This document shows, piece by piece, positions 49,867 to 57,625 of a stretch of DNA of 64,000 nt (within the stretch, counting starts at the first letter, position 1; the number at the start of each line of letters is the position of its first letter). This DNA is from Muricoccus nepalensis. GTDB taxonomy: Bacteria; Pseudomonadota; Alphaproteobacteria; Acetobacterales; Acetobacteraceae. A program made the position numbers and the translations under genes. The DNA lies in assembly GCF_006438825.1 (NCBI RefSeq), contig NZ_RCZP01000001.1, positions 373,056 through 437,055 on the forward strand, written 5' to 3'. The notes beneath the pieces were generated by a model. The model did no database searches. It saw only the letters and a program-made list of their open reading frames with translations, and had not been told where the DNA came from.

Positions 49867-51453
49867 ATGGCGACACCTGGCGGCGCACCGACGAATCAAC
49901 CGGCGCCCCGCGCCCCGGGCACGGATCTGCGCGACCGGTTCCTCACCTTCGCCTTCGCCGCGGCCGACCTCCTGGTGGAGACCGGCCCACACGCCACCAT
50001 CACCTTCGCCGCCGGCGCCTTCCGCCACCACCTGGGCGAGGCGCCAGAGGCCTTCGTCGGCCGCCCGCTCGACTGCCTCATCGCCGCGGAGGAGCGGGGC
50101 GCGCTCGGCATGGCCATCCAGCTCCTGGCCGCCCGGGGCCGCCTGCCCCCCACCGCCATCCGCCTGAACGACGCGAAGGGCACGGCCTTCTCCCTCGCGG
50201 GCCTCGCCCCGGCCGGGCCGCAGGGCCAGTTCTGCCTCACCTTCGGCCCCCTGCCCGCCCCCCCGCGCGCCGCCGCCGTGGCGGAGAACGCCGCCTTCGG
50301 CCGCGCCGCCGCCGGCATGATCCGCGGCCCCGCCGCCAGCGCCGCCCTCGCCCTCATCGACCTGCCGGACGAGATCCGCCGCATCGTCGCCCGCCGCCCC
50401 GAGCTCTCCGCCGAGCTCGACGCCGCCCTCCTGGAGGGGGCCGGCGGCGGCCTCACCGGCCGGCTCTCGCCCGGCCGCTACGGCCTCCTCGTGGGGCGCG
50501 AGCTGCCCGACCTCCCCTCCCTCGCCGCCCGGATGGAATCGGTCCTTCTCTCCTACGGCCTTGGCGGCGAGGTCAGCACCTGCAACCTGCCCCTCGAGGC
50601 CGAGGCCCTCACCCCCGCCCAGGCCACCCGCGCGCTCCGCCACGCCCTCGCCCATTTCGCGGGCCAGGGCATGGCCGGGCTCGCGGCCGGGGGGCTGACC
50701 GGGGCGCTGCGCGAGATCGCGGCCCAGGCCGGCAGCATCCGCCGCGTCATCGGGGAGCGCCGCTTCGAGCTTCTCTACCAGCCGATCGTCGACCTCCGCG
50801 GCCGCCGCGTCCACCACCACGAGGCGCTGCTCCGCCCGGACGGCTACGGCGTCGACGCCTTCATCCGCTGCGCCGAGACGGTCGGCCTGACGGAGGAGAT
50901 GGACCTCGCCGTCACCGACCGCGTGCTGGACGCGCTGCGCTTCAACACCGGCGCCCGCATCGCCCTCAACATCTCCGGCCTCTCCATGCAGAGCGCCCGC
51001 TTCCGCGCCCTCCTGCAGGAGCGGCTCGACGCCAGCGCCGCCCTGCTGCCCCGCGTGATGGTCGAACTCACCGAATCCGTCGAGATTGAGGACGAGGTCG
51101 AGGCCCGCGCGACGCTGGACATGCTCCGCGCCCGCGGGATCGCCCTCTGCATCGACGACTTCGGTGCCGGTGCCGCCGCCTTCCGCTACCTCCGCAACTT
51201 CCCGGTCGACTGGGTGAAGGTGGACGGCGCCTACGTCCAGAACGCGGTCCGCAGCGAGCGCGACCGCTCCTTCGTCGCCAGCATGGTCGACCTCAGCCTC
51301 GCCGTCGGCGCCCGCGTCATCGCCGAGCAGGTCGAGACGGAGGAGCACGCCGCCGTCGTGGCCGGCCTCGGGGTCGAGCTCGCCCAGGGCTACCTCTTCG
51401 CCCGCCCCGGCCGCCTCCCCACCGCCGCCGCGCCGCTCCGCCGCGCCGGCTGA
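49867..51453 (+). CDS. EAL-domain cyclic-di-GMP phosphodiesterase with N-terminal PAS-like region
   Basis: 528 residues, no membrane segment. Residues ~30-130 resemble a PAS fold (ITFAAGAFRHHLGEAPEAFV, then GRPLDCLIAAEE). Residues ~140-280 could be a degraded GGDEF region, with no recognisable GGDEF motif. The EAL domain begins near FELLYQPIVDLRG with E319 in HHHEALLRP; NISG, VELTES, DDFGAGAAAF, VKVDGAYVQ and AEQVETEEHA supply the metal-binding and catalytic residues, so it should be active. Likely a cytoplasmic enzyme tuning c-di-GMP in response to a bound ligand. Confidence 0.88.
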   Translation: MATPGGAPTNQPAPRAPGTDLRDRFLTFAFAAADLLVETGPHATITFAAGAFRHHLGEAPEAFVGRPLDCLIAAEERGALGMAIQLLAARGRLPPTAIRLNDAKGTAFSLAGLAPAGPQGQFCLTFGPLPAPPRAAAVAENAAFGRAAAGMIRGPAASAALALIDLPDEIRRIVARRPELSAELDAALLEGAGGGLTGRLSPGRYGLLVGRELPDLPSLAARMESVLLSYGLGGEVSTCNLPLEAEALTPAQATRALRHALAHFAGQGMAGLAAGGLTGALREIAAQAGSIRRVIGERRFELLYQPIVDLRGRRVHHHEALLRPDGYGVDAFIRCAETVGLTEEMDLAVTDRVLDALRFNTGARIALNISGLSMQSARFRALLQERLDASAALLPRVMVELTESVEIEDEVEARATLDMLRARGIALCIDDFGAGAAAFRYLRNFPVDWVKVDGAYVQNAVRSERDRSFVASMVDLSLAVGARVIAEQVETEEHAAVVAGLGVELAQGYLFARPGRLPTAAAPLRRAG

Positions 51454-51466
51454 GGCCCGCCCCGCC

Positions 51467-52747
51467 TTAGCCGCCGTAGCCCGCCATCCGGGGCAGCCAG
51501 AGCGCGATGCCCGGGAAGGCGATCAGCAGCGCCGTCCCCGCCGCCAGCATGAGCATGTAGGGGATGATGGAGCGGTTCACCTCCGCCAGCGGCGCCCCCG
51601 TGATCGCCTTGATCACCACGAGGTTCATCGCGACCGGCGGGCTGATCAGCGCCATCTCGAGCGAGACCGTCAGCAGCACCCCGTACCAGACCTTGTCGAT
51701 GCCGAGCGCCGCCAGCGAGGGCAGGATGGCCGGCATGGTCAGCAGGATGATCGAGAAGCTCTCCAGCACGAGGCCGAGGACGAAGAGCAGCACCATCATC
51801 GCGACGAGGAACCCCGTGCGGGACAGCCCCATCTCCGTCACCAGCGCCGCCAGCTCCTGCGGGATGCGCAGCTTCGTCAGCATGTAGCCGTAGACGGCGG
51901 CGCCGGCGATGATCATGAGCAGCATCGCGCTCGTCCGCGTCGCGTCCCCCACCCCGTCCCAGAGGTCGCGCCAAGTCAGCGTGCGGTAGACGATCGCGCC
52001 GATCGCGATCGCGTAGAGCGTCCCGGCCCCTGCCGCCTCGGTCGCCGTGAAGACCCCCATGTAGATGCCGCCGAGCACGAAGACCGGCAGCGTCATCGAC
52101 CAGCCCGCGCGGCGGAGCGAGGTGCCGACCCGCTCCGGCGGCGGCTCGTCCGCCGGCGCCACGGCCCGCCCCTCCGTCAGGAAGATGTAGACCGCGAAGA
52201 CGAGCGCCATCATCAGCCCCGGCACCACGCCCGCGAGGAACAGCGCCCCCACGCTCGTCTCCGTCACGAAGGCGTAGAGCACCATCGGCGCCGAGGGCGG
52301 GATAAGGATGCCGAGCGTCCCGCCCCCCGCCACCACCCCGAAGGCGCCCTGGCGCGACATGCCGTAGCGGAGCATCTGCGGGATCGCGATCTTGCCGATG
52401 GTCAGCGCCGTCGCGACCGAGGACCCGCAGATCGCGGCGAACACCGTGCAGGCGAGCACGGTCGCGATGCCCACGCCACCCCGCACCCCGCGCAGCATCG
52501 CGAAGGCCGCGCCGTAGAGGTCGTTCACCACCCGCCCGCGCACCATCACATGCGCCATCAGCATGAACAGCGGGATGGCCACCAGCAGGTAGCCGTTGAG
52601 GTTGCCGATGACGATCTCGCCGAGCGCGGGGATGCCTCCCTCGACCCAGAGCAGCACCGCGAGCGGCAGCAGGAACAGCGCCGCGAACATCGGCAGGCCG
52701 AGGTAGAGCAGCCCGATCAGCGCGGCCATGAGGACGAGGAAGGACAC
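51467..52747 (-). CDS. dctM: TRAP transporter large permease (DctM-type)
   Basis: 426 residues with about 12 hydrophobic helices. VAIPLFMLMAHVMVRGRVVN, CGSSVATALTIGKIAIPQML, GGTLGILIPPSAPMVLYAFV and LTMPAILPSLAALGIDKVW are DctM hallmarks. Forms the sodium-driven channel of a TRAP importer with the DctQ and DctP proteins encoded just upstream (6-base gap). The substrate is an organic acid in most characterised TRAP systems; no clue to which one. Confidence 0.92.
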   Translation of the reverse strand: MSFLVLMAALIGLLYLGLPMFAALFLLPLAVLLWVEGGIPALGEIVIGNLNGYLLVAIPLFMLMAHVMVRGRVVNDLYGAAFAMLRGVRGGVGIATVLACTVFAAICGSSVATALTIGKIAIPQMLRYGMSRQGAFGVVAGGGTLGILIPPSAPMVLYAFVTETSVGALFLAGVVPGLMMALVFAVYIFLTEGRAVAPADEPPPERVGTSLRRAGWSMTLPVFVLGGIYMGVFTATEAAGAGTLYAIAIGAIVYRTLTWRDLWDGVGDATRTSAMLLMIIAGAAVYGYMLTKLRIPQELAALVTEMGLSRTGFLVAMMVLLFVLGLVLESFSIILLTMPAILPSLAALGIDKVWYGVLLTVSLEMALISPPVAMNLVVIKAITGAPLAEVNRSIIPYMLMLAAGTALLIAFPGIALWLPRMAGYGG

Positions 52748-52753
52748 CGACCG

Positions 52754-53287
52754 CTACTCCCCGCGTGCCAGCGTGTCGCGCGGCAGTTCCTCGTCCCCGG
52801 TCGGCAGGTGCTCGGGCACGCCGCCCGCGACCAGCACCGCGCATTGCGCCAGCGACACCAGCAGCAGCACCGCCGCCCCCACGGGCAGCAGCAGCTGGAC
52901 CCACCACTCCGGGATCTCCGCCACGTCCGTCACCAGCCCGACCATCCGCGAGAAGGCCACCGTCTCCCACCCCGCCCAGAGCAGGATGCCCGCGACGAGG
53001 GCGACCGAGGCCGCGCCCGCGAGATGCGCCGCCCGCGCGAGCCGCGGCCCCATCCGCCCCACCGCGACGTCGACGCCGATGTGCTCGAAGCGCCGCTGCG
53101 CCTCGGGCGCGGCCAGCAGCACGAGCGCCAGCACCAGCCAGCCCGCCACCTTGTCGATCCAGGGCAGCGGCGTCTGGAAGACGTAGCGCGCCACCACCGA
53201 GGCCCCGATCAGCCCGAGGCAGACCAGCGTCGAGAGGGAGGCCAGCCAGCAGGCGAGCCGGGAGACGAGGGCGACCGCGCGCAGCAC
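52754..53287 (-). CDS. dctQ: TRAP transporter small permease (DctQ-type)
   Basis: 177 residues with four hydrophobic helices. TLVCLGLIGASVVARYVFQT, then PLPWIDKVAGWLVLALVLLA, and the C-terminal VGAAVLLLVSLAQCAVLVAG fit the DctQ family. Start GTG 53287, two bases after the dctP stop. Sits with DctM and DctP to form a TRAP importer. Confidence 0.85.
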   Translation of the reverse strand: MLRAVALVSRLACWLASLSTLVCLGLIGASVVARYVFQTPLPWIDKVAGWLVLALVLLAAPEAQRRFEHIGVDVAVGRMGPRLARAAHLAGAASVALVAGILLWAGWETVAFSRMVGLVTDVAEIPEWWVQLLLPVGAAVLLLVSLAQCAVLVAGGVPEHLPTGDEELPRDTLARGE

Positions 53288-53289
53288 CC

Positions 53290-54303
53290 TCAGACCGCCC
53301 GCAGCAGGTCCAGCAGCCGCGGCCCGTTCTCCGGCGACTGCCGCAGGAAGGCGTCCATCACGGGCTTCTGCATCACGTCCCGCCAGCGGCCCGCCGCCTC
53401 GGGCGTCTGCACCGTCAGCTCCATCCCCTTGGCGCGCAGCTCGCCCACCGCGGCCTCGGCGGTGCGCACGGTCACGTCCACCGCCTCCGCCTCCGCCCGC
53501 GCCAGCCCGGCCTCTATCACGGCGCGCGCCTCGGGCCGCAGCCCGTCCCACCAGCGCGGGTTCACGTAGACCTGGGTGGAGACGCTGAAGAAGGGCGAGA
53601 CCGTCCCGTATTTCTGCACCTCGTAGAAGCGGCGCGACACGGCCGCCGAGACGTCCGTCAGCCCGGCGTCGAGGATGCCCGACTGCAGCGCCCCCACTAC
53701 CTCCGGCGCCGGCGTCGCGGCCGGCGCCGCGCCCACCGCGGTCAGCGCCTGGTCGATGAGGCTGTTGATCCCCCGGATCTTCACGCCCCGGAAGTCCTCG
53801 GGGTTGACCAGTGGCTTCCGCCCGGAGGTGAAGATCGCGGAGTTGGTGGTGAACAGCCAGGCCACCGAGCGCACCGCCCGCCGCGCCGTGATCCCGTCCA
53901 GGAAGCGCCGCGCCTCGGACTTCGGGAAGCGCCGGTTCTGCTCGACCTCCGTGAAGAAGAAGGGGATCGTCGGCGCCGACATCTCGGGGATGGTGTTCCC
54001 CCAGGTGAAGTTCGTCGCCACCGCCGCCTCGAAGGCCCCGCGGGCCACGCCCGGGAAGTTCTCGGCCACCCGCGCGAGCTGCTCGGCCGGGTAGACCTGC
54101 ACCTCCACCGCCCCGTTGCTCGCCGCCTTCACGCCCGCCGCGAAGTCCGCCAGCACGCCCGCGATGTGATGCGACGGCGGGTACTGGTGCGACAGCCGCA
54201 TCACCGTCGCGCCCGCCGCCGTCCCCTGGGCCGAGGCCCGTCGGAGAGCGGGCACCGGCAGCGCGGCCGCGAGGGGCAGGGCAAGGAGATGGCGTCGTTG
54301 CAT
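53290..54303 (-). CDS. dctP: TRAP transporter periplasmic binding protein (DctP-type)
   Basis: 337 residues. A signal peptide (MQRRHLLALPLAAALPVPAL ending at ASAQ) is followed by RLSHQYPPSHHIAGVLADFA, then VQVYPAEQLARVAENFPGVA, the start of DctP-type proteins. FRGVKIRGINSLIDQALTAV and PEVVGALQSGILDAGLTDVS are typical, the latter near the conserved ligand arginine region. Start ATG 54303. Binds the substrate in the periplasm. The preceding AsmA-like gene ends 98 bases upstream. Confidence 0.9.
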   Translation of the reverse strand: MQRRHLLALPLAAALPVPALRRASAQGTAAGATVMRLSHQYPPSHHIAGVLADFAAGVKAASNGAVEVQVYPAEQLARVAENFPGVARGAFEAAVATNFTWGNTIPEMSAPTIPFFFTEVEQNRRFPKSEARRFLDGITARRAVRSVAWLFTTNSAIFTSGRKPLVNPEDFRGVKIRGINSLIDQALTAVGAAPAATPAPEVVGALQSGILDAGLTDVSAAVSRRFYEVQKYGTVSPFFSVSTQVYVNPRWWDGLRPEARAVIEAGLARAEAEAVDVTVRTAEAAVGELRAKGMELTVQTPEAAGRWRDVMQKPVMDAFLRQSPENGPRLLDLLRAV

Positions 54304-54401
54304 GGCTGCTCTCCGGATCTCGTTGCCCGGGGTTTTCGGCGCCGTCCCCCCGCCGGTCAAGCGCACGGCCCCCAGTCCCCTGGCCCCCAGCTCCCCGACC
54401 G

Positions 54402-57400
54402 CTAGTCCCCCGGCCCGCCCAGCAGCCCCCGCAGCGCCCCGGGCGCAAGGATCGAGAGGGGGTCGAGCTGGAAGTCGGGGTCGTCCAGCTTCCCCGTCAT
54501 GCGGAAGTTGGCGGCAAACACCCCCCCGTTCCGCTCGGCCGTGAAGAGCCGCCCAATGCCGGGCAGGCGCCCGAGCGCGCTGTTCAGCGCGTAGGAGGGG
54601 ATCACCGTCCCCCGGAGGTCGTAGCGCTCCGCCTCCCGCAGGATGCGTCCCTCCACCGTGATCCCCAGCGAGGCCGAGACCGCCCGCGCCTCGCGCAGCG
54701 TCAGCGCCTGCGGCGTCAGGGTGAAGGGCGCGCTCGCCACCGTGAAGCGCAGCCCCGGCCCCCGCGCCGCCTCGGGGATGCCGTAGATGGACAACGCTTG
54801 CAGCACCTTGCCGATGGAGGCCGCCTCCCGCACCCCGAAGTCGCGCAGCTCCGCGACCCCCGTCAGCGGCGCGCCCGGCGCGTTGCTGGGCCACTCGCCG
54901 GAGGCGTGGAAGGCGCCGTCGTCGAGCGCGTCGAAGAGGCCGATGTCGCGCAGCAGCGTGCCCAGCCCCTCCACCCGCGCCTCCATCGCCCGCCCGGCGC
55001 CGCGCGGCACCACCACCGCCTCGAAGCCGCCGCCCCGCAGCCCGCGCCCGCTCGCCCGCAGCTCCCGCAGCACGCCCCGCGCGTCCATGAACAACGCCGC
55101 CTGCACCGGCGCCAGCTCCCGCCCCTCCTCCAGCAGCACCCGATCGAAGGCGGCCTCGACCCGCACCGCGGTCTCCGCCCCCCCGCTCCCGCCCCCCGCG
55201 CCCCGCCGCCGCTCGCGCAGCAGCCCGCGCGCGTCGAGCAGCGTGCCCCGCACCCGGATGTCCCAGGCCTCCCCCGGCCCGCCCGGCGAGGCGAAGCGGC
55301 CCGTGAAGCGGCTGCCACCGATCCGCGCCTCGATCACGTCCGCGCCGTAGATGCCGCTGCCCCGCCCGAAGGCGACGCCGCCGCGCACGCTCAGCGCCGG
55401 CCCCTCCACCCGCACCTCGTCGAGCGCCACCAGCTCGTCGCCGCGGAAGCGCAGCACCCCCTCGGCCCGGGCGGCCACCCCCGGCGCCTTCACGTAGTCG
55501 AAGGGCCTGAGCGCGAGCCGCGTGTCGCGGAGGTCCGCCCGCACCGCCACCTCCGCCTCGCGCGAGCGGTGCCGCTCCACCTGCGCGACGTAGCCGAGCG
55601 GCCCCGTGGCATAGGGCGCGGCCTCCACCCCGAGCGCCCGCAGGTCCGCGGCCTCGGCCCGCCCCTCCACCCGCACCCGCTCCGTCACCTGGGAGGGCGG
55701 GCCGTTCCGGAAGTCGAGCTGCGCCTCCAGCCGGCCCGGGATCGGCCCCAGCCGCGCGTTGCCCGACAGCTTCATCCCCGCGAGGTCCACCTGCACCTCG
55801 AGGTCCGCCCGCTCCACCGGCTGGCCCCGGATGAAGTCGGCGATCCGCCCGTTGATCACCCGCCCCGTCGCGGAGACCCCCACCTCCTCCGTCCGCAGGT
55901 CCTTCTTCAGCGGCGTGGTGACGCTCAGCCGCGCGTCCACGCTCCCCCCCGCCGCGCCCAGCTCCAGCGGGCGCTTGTCGAAGAGATGCAGGCGCGGGTG
56001 GCGCACGATCGTCAGCACGTCCGCGAGCGGCCCGGTCACCCGCCCCTCCAGCTCCATCTTTTCGGCGTCGACGTCGAGGTCGAAGAGCCGCACCCGCGCC
56101 TCGGGCACGGAGAGCCCGGTGCCGGACTGCCGGTTCGCCCGCGCCTGCACCACCACCTCGGGCAGCGTGAAGGTGATCAGCCCGTCCGCCCCCTCCAGCG
56201 GCGGGATGGGCCGCAGCCAGTGGACCGTCGCCCCCTCCGCCCGCAGCGTGCCGTCCAGCGCCGTCACCCGCGGCTGGGGCAGGCCCGGCCCCATCTCGCC
56301 CCGCAGCGTCCAGCGGCCGTCCCGCCCCACCCCGGCCGTCAGGTTCTCGACGAGCCAGGCGCGCACGTTCACCGCGAGGTCGGACGGCCAGAGGCGCTCG
56401 AGGTCCACCACCGCCACCTGGTCCAGCCCGACCTCGACCTGCCCCTGCCAGACCTCGCCCTTCCGGTCCGCGCTCCCCGTCGCGCTCACCCGCGTCGGCC
56501 GCGCGCCGGGCCGGAGCGCGGGGATGGCCAGCTCCGCCCGCTCCAGCTCCAGCCGCGCCCCGTCGTTGCTCAGCACCAGCCGCGCCCCCTCGAAGGGGAT
56601 GCGCCGGTCGGTCGCCACCACCTGCCCGCGCTCGGACCGGAGCTCCGCCCGGCCCGTGAAGCGCCCGTCCCCGAAGTCGTAGCGCCCGCTCAGCCGCGCC
56701 CCGAGCTCCGCCTCCAGCACCGAGAGCGCCCGGAAGGAGGGCAGCGCGAGGGCGAGCGCCGCCGGGCTCACCGCGTCGATCTCGAGCGCCGCCTCCGCCA
56801 CCGGCGGGTCGCCCGCCGCCCGCCCGATGATCCGCACGGGGATCTGCTGCCCGCCCACGAGCAGCGATCCCGACCCCGCCATGCCGAGCGTCCCGTCCTC
56901 GGCGCGGGTGAGGGAGAGGCCGACCTCGTCGAGGGACCAGTTGAAGCGCAGCGGGTCGTCGCGCACCTGCACCAGCCCGCTCTCGATCCGGAGCTCGCGG
57001 AGCGAGGCGAGGGGTGAATCCGTGCCTGGCCCGCGCAGCGCCCGGGCCAGCGCCTCCCGCCCCGCCTCCAGGCTCTCCCGCGGCGTCTCCTCCTTGGCCC
57101 CCTCCCCGGGCGGCGGCGCCTCGGGCGCGACGCCGAGGTCGAGCGTGAGGTCCCCCTCCCTGTTCCGCTGGAGCGACACCGCGGGGTCGCGCAGCACCAC
57201 CCGCTCGGGCGCCACCACCCCGCGCACCAGCGGGGCCGCGGCCAGCGTCACCTCGGCCGAGGCGAGCGAGGCCCGCGTCGCCCCGCCCGCGTCCACCGCG
57301 CGCAGCGCGTCCAGCCGCAGCCGGAGCGGCGCCGGCGCCCCGTCCTGCCACCCCTCCCAGGCCACCCAGGCCTGCCCGAAGGTGATCCGCACCCCCGGCG

Positions 57401-57608
57401 CCATCCCCGTCAGCCGCGCCGCGACGGCCTCGTTCACCGCGGGGATGGAGGGGAGCGCCAGCGGCCCCTGCGCCAGCCGCCAGCCGAGCGCCGCCAGCCC
57501 GACGCCGAGCAGGAGCGCGGCGAGCAGCAGGAGGCGGAAAAGGAAGGAAAGGGCCCCCACCACCCCCCGCCCGGCGTGCCCCCCCACTTGACCAACGAGG
57601 CGCCTCAC
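54402..57608 (-). CDS. AsmA-family / DUF3971 envelope lipid-transport-like protein (YhdP/TamB relative)
   Basis: 1068 residues. One N-terminal membrane helix (SFLFRLLLLAALLLGVGLAA) anchors a long, repetitive beta-rich periplasmic body, with the DUF3971 region in the first half (RAELRSERGQVVATDRRIPF, then EGARLVLSNDGARLELERAE). The second half matches the AsmA C-terminal region (VAELRDFGVREAASIGKVLQ). Such proteins bridge the membranes and move phospholipids. Starts with GTG 57608, only 17 bases from the divergent glnE ATG; another GTG 21 bases downstream of this start is possible. First in the direction of the TRAP genes. Confidence 0.82.
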   Translation of the reverse strand: MRRLVGQVGGHAGRGVVGALSFLFRLLLLAALLLGVGLAALGWRLAQGPLALPSIPAVNEAVAARLTGMAPGVRITFGQAWVAWEGWQDGAPAPLRLRLDALRAVDAGGATRASLASAEVTLAAAPLVRGVVAPERVVLRDPAVSLQRNREGDLTLDLGVAPEAPPPGEGAKEETPRESLEAGREALARALRGPGTDSPLASLRELRIESGLVQVRDDPLRFNWSLDEVGLSLTRAEDGTLGMAGSGSLLVGGQQIPVRIIGRAAGDPPVAEAALEIDAVSPAALALALPSFRALSVLEAELGARLSGRYDFGDGRFTGRAELRSERGQVVATDRRIPFEGARLVLSNDGARLELERAELAIPALRPGARPTRVSATGSADRKGEVWQGQVEVGLDQVAVVDLERLWPSDLAVNVRAWLVENLTAGVGRDGRWTLRGEMGPGLPQPRVTALDGTLRAEGATVHWLRPIPPLEGADGLITFTLPEVVVQARANRQSGTGLSVPEARVRLFDLDVDAEKMELEGRVTGPLADVLTIVRHPRLHLFDKRPLELGAAGGSVDARLSVTTPLKKDLRTEEVGVSATGRVINGRIADFIRGQPVERADLEVQVDLAGMKLSGNARLGPIPGRLEAQLDFRNGPPSQVTERVRVEGRAEAADLRALGVEAAPYATGPLGYVAQVERHRSREAEVAVRADLRDTRLALRPFDYVKAPGVAARAEGVLRFRGDELVALDEVRVEGPALSVRGGVAFGRGSGIYGADVIEARIGGSRFTGRFASPGGPGEAWDIRVRGTLLDARGLLRERRRGAGGGSGGAETAVRVEAAFDRVLLEEGRELAPVQAALFMDARGVLRELRASGRGLRGGGFEAVVVPRGAGRAMEARVEGLGTLLRDIGLFDALDDGAFHASGEWPSNAPGAPLTGVAELRDFGVREAASIGKVLQALSIYGIPEAARGPGLRFTVASAPFTLTPQALTLREARAVSASLGITVEGRILREAERYDLRGTVIPSYALNSALGRLPGIGRLFTAERNGGVFAANFRMTGKLDDPDFQLDPLSILAPGALRGLLGGPGD

Positions 57609-57625
57609 GCGTTGCCTGCGGGTCG

